47,563 nucleotides of DNA. Source: Lentimicrobiaceae bacterium. GTDB lineage: Bacteria; Bacteroidota; Bacteroidia; Bacteroidales; P3. The notes below the pieces were generated by a model, which was given only the letters and a program-made list of their open reading frames with translations, was not told the DNA's origin and did no database searches. Position 1 is the first letter of the stretch. Every line of letters begins with the position of its first letter. This document shows, piece by piece, positions 42,244-47,563 of the stretch. Both the position numbers and the translations under genes were made by a program. The DNA lies in the NCBI GenBank assembly GCA_022510485.1, contig JAFLTI010000014.1, positions 1 to 47,563 of the forward strand. Direction: 5' to 3'.

Positions 42244-43798
42244 TTTTGTAGGCGGCGGGGATTTCGGTATCCTCCGCCAAAACTGTGTGGCTCAAACGGA
42301 TAACAGGAGGCGTTTGACGGCGTTTGTAGGCATTTCGATAGAACAAGCCTAGCACCTTTTGGGTTATTTCCTTATCAACGCCTTCTTTTACAATCTCTTT
42401 CTCGTCTTTCTTTTCTTCCAAGTGCAGACGGAGCACCTTTTCTATCAGATCGTAGGGCGGCAGGGAGTCGCTGTCTTTCTGACCGGGGCGTAATTCGGCG
42501 GAGGGAGCCTTGTCTATGCAGTTTTGCGGAATAATCTCCTTTTTGCGGTTGATATAGCGCGCCAAGGCATATACTTGGCTCTTGTAGAGATCGCCTATAA
42601 CCGATATGCCTCCGCATAAATCGCCGTACATGGTGCCGTAGCCGCAGGCAGCCTCGCTCTTGTTGGAGGTGTTGAGCAGCATGGCGTCCGTTTTATTGGC
42701 TGCCGCCATCAAAAGGTTTCCCCGAATCCGTGCCTGTAGGTTTTCTTCCGCCAAGCCGAAGGGCGTTCCCTTGAACACCGGTGCCAACTGCTTCATAAAA
42801 GCCTTGTAAAGCGGTTCTATCGGTATAATTTCGTAATAAATCTGTAGGTTTTCGGCTTCCTTAGCCGCATCTTTTACCGAATGATCCGTAGAAAACTGCG
42901 AGGGCATCATCAAGCCCGAAACATTTTGCCTACCCAAGGCTTCTACCGCCAAAGGCAGCACCACAGCCGAATCAATGCCCCCCGACAGCCCGATTACGGC
43001 TTTTTTTATGCCGTTATGCTTAAAATAATCGCGTATGCCGCATACAAGGGCATCGTGTATCAAGGCGATTTCTTTGTCGGCAGCGGGCGTCTTGCGCTGC
43101 GGTTTCGGTGCCGCTTCGGTATCAAAAGTGGCGGTATGTGCCTTGAAATAAGGAAATTGCACACAACATTCGCCCCGACGGTAATAGGCGGAAGCACCGG
43201 TAAGCACCCTACCCGCCTGCCCGCCGCTTTGGGCAACGTACATCATTCGGTCAAACATTCCTGCCACTTGGCATATAAATCGGGACCGCTCCCTCTCGCT
43301 TTCTACCATAAACGGACGGGCATCCAAAAAAATAGCCATATCCGCTTCCGTAAGGCTCACCATATCCATGCTTGCCTGCAACACAAACGAGCCCGACAGA
43401 TACGAAAGGAGAATCTTGGTATCCTTAAACTCGAACATATTGCCCTGCAACCCGGTATCACATTCGGGAATCTGACTCACCGAAAACTGGATGCAAGAGT
43501 CCCAAGCCACGCACAGAGAGGGCATGAACGAACCATCTAAGGCAAAAGGGGTATCGAACACCAAGGCGGTGCTCCTGTTTACTTCCCTCACCAATTTTTT
43601 CTGCAAACGGGCAATTTTGTCGGAACTGTCCGTATATTCCAAAAGCGACTTAGGCTCAAAGCCGCACAGGGCATCGGTGGGAATCACCGCCAAATCGACC
43701 TTTTCCCGACAGGCTTTCTTATAAAAATCGCTTATCTTCTTAAAATTATCTTCCCACGCGCCCGGAAAGAACGTATCTTGCAATATCGAAACTTTCAT
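42236..43798 (-). CDS. nadE: NAD+ synthase with degenerate glutaminase domain
   Basis: Enzyme of 520 residues. I chose the ATG at 43798 (MKVSILQDTFF) preceded by GGAAAAAAAG; a GTG at 43810 is the alternative. The C-terminal synthetase is complete: GLSGGIDSAVVLPLAVEAL (ATP-pyrophosphatase P-loop at 272-277), MMPSQFSTDHS, 'TSNKSEAACGYGTMYGDLCG' and APSAELRPGQKDSDSLPPY. The N-terminal nitrilase-like domain (residues 1-220) is full size, but its Glu-Lys-Cys triad is not visible: the usual PELxLxGY reads PTDALCGF (Thr41), the Lys-containing KxYLP reads VSQIP, and the Cys strand (normally VEICEDM-like) reads ILLSYLS. It therefore probably uses free ammonia. It is 18 bases downstream of an outer-membrane barrel gene. 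Confidence 0.9.
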   Translation of the reverse strand: MKVSILQDTFFPGAWEDNFKKISDFYKKACREKVDLAVIPTDALCGFEPKSLLEYTDSSDKIARLQKKLVREVNRSTALVFDTPFALDGSFMPSLCVAWDSCIQFSVSQIPECDTGLQGNMFEFKDTKILLSYLSGSFVLQASMDMVSLTEADMAIFLDARPFMVESERERSRFICQVAGMFDRMMYVAQSGGQAGRVLTGASAYYRRGECCVQFPYFKAHTATFDTEAAPKPQRKTPAADKEIALIHDALVCGIRDYFKHNGIKKAVIGLSGGIDSAVVLPLAVEALGRQNVSGLMMPSQFSTDHSVKDAAKEAENLQIYYEIIPIEPLYKAFMKQLAPVFKGTPFGLAEENLQARIRGNLLMAAANKTDAMLLNTSNKSEAACGYGTMYGDLCGGISVIGDLYKSQVYALARYINRKKEIIPQNCIDKAPSAELRPGQKDSDSLPPYDLIEKVLRLHLEEKKDEKEIVKEGVDKEITQKVLGLFYRNAYKRRQTPPVIRLSHTVLAEDTEIPAAYKRK

Positions 43799-43816
43799 CT
43801 TTTTTTCCACTTTCCG

Positions 43817-44743
43817 TTAAAACATCACGCCCAAAATCAAACCAACCTGCTGATTGTTGTAAGAAGGCTTATCCAAACGGTATTGGTATTGTTTTTGATT
43901 TTTTACCGGACGTACAAAACCATAGTGATATTCTACGCCGATAATCAGGTTTATCCTCTTTGCCAATTGGTAATTGTAGCCAATCTGCGCCACGCCTGCC
44001 ACATTGACCAGCCGGCGGCTTTCCTTTTCCATACGCTGATGGGTCTTGAACACGCCCTCTACAGGCGACATCCCGGCAATGGAAATCATACCTTCGTAAG
44101 TATCCTTTTCCCAATAGCGTACGCCGAATCCGAGGTTCAGTCCCGCCGAGAGGAAAACAGAACCCCGGCTGTTCGTAAAATTGCGTGTCTGCCACTTGAG
44201 GCGCAAGGGAACCTCCACATACGAAATCCAAGTAGACCTTGTGTGCGTAAGCCCCATAGTATCCGAAAGCCGTAACTTACCTCCTATCGTGTTCAAAGAA
44301 GCCCCCACGCCAAAATACAGACGCCCTATCATGCGCATATCAAACATCACGGTCGGTGTTACGCACATATTTACCCCTGAGCGGGAAACAGGCTTACTGA
44401 CGGAACTGAGCCAATTGATTACCGGAGTGGCATAGACGCCTATATGCAGGAAACCTTCTTCCGAGGGTTTGGAGGGCGGTATATCCTTTTTCTTTTTAGC
44501 CGGTTTTTCTGTTGTCGAGGTAGTTTCCGGCTTATCCGGGCTTTGCTTGGCATCGTTTGCGGATGGCAGCACCGCTTCCTTTGCTTCGGTGGTACGGCTG
44601 TCCTGCACTCTTGCCACATCCACCTGCCCTTCTTCCTCTGCCAATACCCACGAAGGACTGTCTATAAAGCGTGTGGTTCCGCTTTGTGCATAGACAAACG
44701 AGATACACAGCAGCACGAATATCGAAAAAACAGAACGTTTCAT
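43817..44743 (-). CDS. Outer-membrane beta-barrel protein
   Basis: Protein of 308 residues from the ATG at 44743 (MKRSVFSIFVLLCISFVYA, cleavage before QSG); the longer frame to 44812 is spurious. Residues about 45-100 are a linker rich in Glu, Lys, Pro and Thr (EKPAKKKKDIPPSKPSEE). The rest is a barrel of alternating hydrophobic strands: FLHIGVYATPVINWL, YFGVGASLNTIGGKL, 'SVFLSAGLNLGFGVRYWEK', ending QQVGLILGVMF, the aromatic end expected of outer-membrane proteins. It fits the porin-like/PorT-type barrel superfamily, but no specific function is claimed. It precedes nadE by 18 bases and is divergent from a second barrel gene. Confidence 0.75.
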   Translation of the reverse strand: MKRSVFSIFVLLCISFVYAQSGTTRFIDSPSWVLAEEEGQVDVARVQDSRTTEAKEAVLPSANDAKQSPDKPETTSTTEKPAKKKKDIPPSKPSEEGFLHIGVYATPVINWLSSVSKPVSRSGVNMCVTPTVMFDMRMIGRLYFGVGASLNTIGGKLRLSDTMGLTHTRSTWISYVEVPLRLKWQTRNFTNSRGSVFLSAGLNLGFGVRYWEKDTYEGMISIAGMSPVEGVFKTHQRMEKESRRLVNVAGVAQIGYNYQLAKRINLIIGVEYHYGFVRPVKNQKQYQYRLDKPSYNNQQVGLILGVMF

Positions 44744-44798
44744 AATTTTACGTAATTTTGAAAGTTGGCAAAGGCAAACAATTCTTGCCTGCCTGAGT

Positions 44799-45455
44799 AT
44801 GCAAATGTACATTAAATCTCTATTCTCCCGCTTACTTTTATTCCTTTTGTTGATTCCTTGTCAGGTTTCGGCACAAATGCTTAAAAGCGCGGGCGATGAA
44901 AAACTGCATTTCGGTCTTTCTGTAGGCGGAGCCTGCAACACCACCTTTCCCACTGCGGGAGCTTGGCATTTCGACAACCGGCAAACCAAAATCGGGTTTA
45001 GCGGCGGGGCTTTTTTCGAGCTGGATTTTGCCAAACGTTTTTTTGCCCATTTTGAAGTGAATATTTCCGCAAGACGCCTTTTGGCAAACGGTTCTTCTGC
45101 CGATACCAACTTACGGAATTACGATCTATCGATTCACTACACCAACATCAATGTTCCATTGGGGCTTGGCGTATCGTTCCTGCCTGCTTCCAGCCAGTTC
45201 AATGTTTCGCTTATCGCCTGCGCCGTGCTGGGGCTTCCCCAATATAACAAGAGCCAAATCAGCGTGAACCGTCAGGATGTGGAACATTCGCTGCAAGTAG
45301 TCAATGTAGGGGCATTGGCAGAAGTACGCTTCAAATACGAATTCATCTTCTTGGCTTTCCGCTACGAATTTTCAGGAATGGATTTGTTCAGATACAAACA
45401 TCAGGCTTTCAAAACAGGAACTTTCAGCTTTATGCTCGGCTTTCAGATTATTTAA
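44799..45455 (+). CDS. Outer-membrane beta-barrel protein (PorT-like)
   Basis: Protein of 218 residues with a signal peptide (KSLFSRLLLFLLLIPCQVSA, cleavage before QML). The mature part is a small barrel with strands such as LHFGLSVGGACNTTF, 'GFSGGAFFELDFAKRFFAHF', FLAFRYEFSGMDLF and the terminal SFMLGFQII. It resembles the PorT/outer-membrane-protein-beta-barrel family; PorT itself is a T9SS component, but I cannot tell that specific role from the sequence. The gldB-like gene begins 2 bases after its stop, so the two are co-transcribed. 55 bases separate it from the divergent barrel gene. Confidence 0.75.
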   Translation: MQMYIKSLFSRLLLFLLLIPCQVSAQMLKSAGDEKLHFGLSVGGACNTTFPTAGAWHFDNRQTKIGFSGGAFFELDFAKRFFAHFEVNISARRLLANGSSADTNLRNYDLSIHYTNINVPLGLGVSFLPASSQFNVSLIACAVLGLPQYNKSQISVNRQDVEHSLQVVNVGALAEVRFKYEFIFLAFRYEFSGMDLFRYKHQAFKTGTFSFMLGFQII

Positions 45456-45457
45456 GT

Positions 45458-46429
45458 ATGAACACGAAAACAACGCGCTTCCTCTTAGGACTTTTCTTTG
45501 TGCTTACGGTAATGGCAACTGCCTGCAAACAAGGCGGCAACAAGCAGACTGAACCTGTATCCGTATTGCGCTACGATATGGCTATCATGCAGTTAGATAC
45601 CACAAACCTACAAACCGGACTGCAAGCCCTTACCGACAGTTTTCCGCTTTACCTCGCAGGTGCCGATTGGGAAAACCAATACAACCTGCAACGTATCCGC
45701 CATTTTATAGAAGACCCTGTGGTAAGGCGCGCCTATGCCAAAATTATGGAAGAATATCCCGATTCCCGCAAATTGGGTAGCGATTTGAACCGTATCTTCA
45801 ACCATACCCGCAAACTCTTTCCCGATTTCAAGAATCCGCGGATATATACCTATATTTCCTATTTCGATTTTGTGAACCGTATTATTTACCTCGATTCGGC
45901 GCTTTCCATCGCGCTCGACCTCTATATAAACGGAAACGAAGGACAATTAGACGAACTCGGCGTTCCGCGCTATATGAGCCGCAAGCTCAATTCCAAACAC
46001 CTCACTGCCGATGTGGCGAGGGTTATAGGGGCAGACTTGCTGGCGCAACCCAAGCAAAGCTTGCTCGACTATATCGTAGCGGAGGGGAAAGTGCTTTATT
46101 TTATGGAACAAGTGCTACCGGATGCCGATGCCGAAACGCTTTTGGGCTATACCAAAGAACAGTACCTGTGGTGTCGCGCTCACGAAAGGGAAGTTTGGCA
46201 GTATATCGTACAACAGAACCTGCTGTTTGAAACCAACCCTGTAAAATTTCGGCATTTTGTAAACGAAGGTCCCTTTAATCCGCTTTTAGAGGGTGCTCCC
46301 TCCCGTCTTGCCCAGTTTATCGGCTGGCGTATGGTAAAATCCTATCTCAAAAAATCGGGAAACAACTTTCAAACCCTACTCCATGCCTCAGCGCAAGAGG
46401 TACTGCAAAACTCCGCTTACCGCCCCTAA
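45458..46429 (+). CDS. GldB-like lipoprotein (DUF2268-type)
   Basis: Protein of 323 residues. Lipoprotein signal with the lipobox MATAC (Cys23). The rest resembles the gliding-motility-associated GldB family: TLFPDFKNPRIYTYISYF-like segment (KLFPDFKNPRIYTYIS), LSIALDLYINGNEG, RYMSRKLNSKHL, and a C-terminal IGWRMVKSYLKKSGNNFQTL leading to AQEVLQNSAYRP, the usual end. In flavobacteria GldB is required for gliding and T9SS; in non-gliding Bacteroidales homologues persist and probably support secretion or envelope integrity. It follows the PorT-like gene by 2 bases and converges on the phosphatase gene after 7 bases. Confidence 0.8.
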   Translation: MNTKTTRFLLGLFFVLTVMATACKQGGNKQTEPVSVLRYDMAIMQLDTTNLQTGLQALTDSFPLYLAGADWENQYNLQRIRHFIEDPVVRRAYAKIMEEYPDSRKLGSDLNRIFNHTRKLFPDFKNPRIYTYISYFDFVNRIIYLDSALSIALDLYINGNEGQLDELGVPRYMSRKLNSKHLTADVARVIGADLLAQPKQSLLDYIVAEGKVLYFMEQVLPDADAETLLGYTKEQYLWCRAHEREVWQYIVQQNLLFETNPVKFRHFVNEGPFNPLLEGAPSRLAQFIGWRMVKSYLKKSGNNFQTLLHASAQEVLQNSAYRP

Positions 46430-46436
46430 GCCGGTC

Positions 46437-46889
46437 TTATTGGCTAAGTTTTTCTAACAACGCCTTACAGCCGCCATTTACCTGCCTCCATGTAAGCTCA
46501 AAGTCGCGCGTGTACCAAGGGTCGGCTATATCTCCCGGGTGTTCCGTATAATCCAGCAAGCGGCATACCTTATTTTGGGAATCTTCACCTATAATATGTC
46601 TGATATTGCGCATATTGTTGGTATCCATAAGCACAATATGGTCGTAATGACGATAATCTTCCATCGTCATTTGCCGCGCCCGATGCAGGGAGCAATCAAT
46701 ACCCTCCTCCTGCAACAGTCTTTTTACGGGAGGATAGACCCCATTGCCGATTTCTTCGGTAGAGGTGGCGGCTGAGGCTATTTCAAAATCCGCCTCCAAA
46801 CCGGCATCCGCCACCATTTTCTTCATAACGTATTCTGCCATGGGAGAGCGGCATATATTCCCATGGCAGACAAACAGAATCTTATTCAT
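46437..46889 (-). CDS. Low-molecular-weight protein tyrosine phosphatase
   Basis: Enzyme of 150 residues. The P-loop CHGNICRS gives Cys8 and Arg14 (C-x5-R), followed by SPMAEYVMKKM; the general acid lies in the DPWYTRDF loop near residue 122, with Asp before Pro. Size and layout are standard for the low-molecular-weight family. It could dephosphorylate tyrosine kinases of capsule export or have a wider role; no kinase gene is here. It is 10 bases downstream of tpx and probably shares its transcript. Confidence 0.94.
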   Translation of the reverse strand: MNKILFVCHGNICRSPMAEYVMKKMVADAGLEADFEIASAATSTEEIGNGVYPPVKRLLQEEGIDCSLHRARQMTMEDYRHYDHIVLMDTNNMRNIRHIIGEDSQNKVCRLLDYTEHPGDIADPWYTRDFELTWRQVNGGCKALLEKLSQ

Positions 46890-46899
46890 TCAAAAAAGA

Positions 46900-47409
46900 T
46901 TACAGGGCAGCCTTAACGGCAGCCATAGCGGCGGTAAAATTGGGCAATTCGGTATTTTCCTGTACGTACTGCACGTAAACCACCTTGTCGTTGCGGTCTA
47001 TTACCACCACACCCCGGTTCAACAGACGCAGTTCCTTAATCAGAAAACCGTATTTCAAGCCAAATTCCGTAGCAAAGTGGTCAGATAAGGTAATCACCTT
47101 GTCTATACCTTCCGCTCCGCAGAAACGCCCTAAGGCAAAAGGCAGGTCGCAGGAAATGGTAAGGATAGCCACATCATTCAAAGCGGCGGCTTCTTTGTTA
47201 AATTCACGGGTCTGCATAGCGCAAACGCCCGTATCTATCGACGGAATAGTGGAAATAACCCTTACCTGTCCTTTGAAATCGCTCAACTTAACAGGTTGAA
47301 GGCTCGAATTGAGCACGGTAAAATCGGGTGCCGTATCACCTACCTTAATTTCTTTACCACACAAAGTAATGGGAAGTCTTTGCATGGTAAAACCGGTACG
47401 TTCTTCCAT
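46900..47409 (-). CDS. tpx: Thiol peroxidase Tpx
   Basis: Peroxiredoxin of 169 residues. The peroxidatic Cys63 is in SIDTGVCAMQT and the resolving Cys97 in GRFCGAEG, 34 apart as in E. coli Tpx. The N-terminus reads MEERTGFTMQRLPITLCGKE; a second Met at residue 9 could start but would trim the first strand. It reduces lipid and alkyl peroxides in the cytosol or periplasm at the cost of thioredoxin, a normal defence in anaerobes. It precedes the phosphatase gene and follows a tRNA terminator. Confidence 0.95.
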   Translation of the reverse strand: MEERTGFTMQRLPITLCGKEIKVGDTAPDFTVLNSSLQPVKLSDFKGQVRVISTIPSIDTGVCAMQTREFNKEAAALNDVAILTISCDLPFALGRFCGAEGIDKVITLSDHFATEFGLKYGFLIKELRLLNRGVVVIDRNDKVVYVQYVQENTELPNFTAAMAAVKAAL

Positions 47410-47450
47410 AATGCTATTTTTTTTTGAGGTTAAACAATTCTCTCCTATTT

Positions 47451-47505
47451 ATCCAAAACGGCAGGAGAGCCACGCGGAGGGATACTCCGTGTGGCTCTCC
47501 TGCCG
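47451..47505 (-). terminator. Terminator downstream of tRNA-Pro
   Basis: A 21-bp stem, 47459-47479 with 47485-47505 (arms beginning CGGCAGGAGAGCCACG), one non-Watson-Crick pair and a 5-base loop. On the minus strand TTTTGG follows. It ends the tRNA transcript before tpx. Confidence 0.88.
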
Positions 47506-47512
47506 TTGCTCT

Positions 47513-47563
47513 TGGTCGGGATGACAGGATTTGAACCTGCGACAACACGCCCCCCAGACGTGT
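47513..47563 (-). tRNA. tRNA-Pro (anticodon GGG), 5' part cut by window edge
   Basis: Read on the minus strand the last 51 bases give the 3' part of a tRNA. Anticodon stem CACGT/GCGTG (one T-G pair) with loop CTGGGGG, so the anticodon is GGG (Pro). Variable loop TTGTC; T arm GCAGG, loop TTCAAAT, CCTGT; acceptor strand CATCCCG, discriminator A, and an encoded CCA (47513-47515). The D arm and 5' acceptor strand lie beyond the edge. Confidence 0.9.

Noticed and set aside
46425..46445. Inverted repeat TAAGCC...GGCTAAG between gldB-like and phosphatase genes
   Set aside because: Only four bases pair (AGCC/GGCT); the outer bases are direct, not inverted.
1..47563. CRISPR array, insertion sequence, integrase or phage genes
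   Set aside because: No regularly spaced repeats and no transposase, integrase or structural phage motifs were found on either strand.

Overview
The window is a dense stretch of a Bacteroidales (phylum Bacteroidota) chromosome. Several signs agree: a secreted protein with a type A type IX secretion (T9SS) sorting domain, a GldB-like lipoprotein, LptE behind a sigma-54 activator, a dipeptidyl-peptidase-5-like S9 lipoprotein, the alternative Bacteroidota GlmU, and TAnnTTTG promoter boxes with few Shine-Dalgarno sites. T9SS and the DPP5-like enzyme recall the Porphyromonas/Tannerella side of the order, but the genus cannot be fixed from sequence alone. I see no phage, insertion sequence, CRISPR array or integron. 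One partial tRNA lies at the right edge.

Layout. 1-6.1 kb, plus strand: yidC (5' truncated), a YebC-family gene, a sigma-54 activator, lptE, and a secreted transglutaminase-like protein that has lost its catalytic residues. 6.1-9.4 kb, minus strand: an ECF-like sigma factor with an AT-hook-like tail, an AT-rich spacer, a ferredoxin-nitroreductase and a DUF1015 protein. 9.5-11.7 kb: a hypoxanthine-DNA glycosylase, a YczE-like membrane protein and a secreted CMD-cupin protein. 11.8-13.8 kb, minus: rpsA with a folded leader and a structured 3' end. 13.9-20.6 kb, minus: seven tightly packed genes (GNAT-like, S9 peptidase, outer-membrane protein, two chromate-transporter halves, radical SAM enzyme, 25-residue-repeat protein). 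20.7-25.7 kb, plus: a five-gene surface-glycan operon (wecB, deacetylase-like, GT4, FemAB/GNAT-like, DUF486). 25.8-27.6 kb, minus: grpE-dnaJ. 27.8-32.3 kb, plus: aminotransferase, uvrB, Met gamma-lyase-like. 32.4-39.6 kb, minus: T9SS cargo, lon, alternative glmU, rpmE2, CBS-type inorganic pyrophosphatase. 39.7-42.2 kb, plus: hpt, adk, mrp, nfu. 42.2-46.4 kb: nadE and an outer-membrane barrel on the minus strand, divergent from a second barrel and gldB-like gene on the plus strand. The right edge carries low-molecular-weight phosphatase, tpx and tRNA-Pro(GGG), all on the minus strand.

Most genes are housekeeping: translation, proteostasis, envelope assembly, Fe-S delivery, nucleotide and NAD metabolism. 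The less ordinary signals are five. (1) A repeat-like 3' element starts exactly at the stop codons of two unrelated genes (rpsA and the DUF486 gene), with 36 of 49 positions identical without gaps; a weaker third copy may follow lptE. (2) The rpsA leader can form two hairpins and an 8-bp pseudoknot. (3) NadE keeps a nitrilase-like domain in which all three glutaminase residues appear to be gone. (4) The secreted transglutaminase-like protein appears to have lost Cys, His and Asp. (5) A sigma factor carries an AT-hook-like C-terminus and sits beside an AT-rich spacer. Counts and alignments were made by eye; no database search was run.
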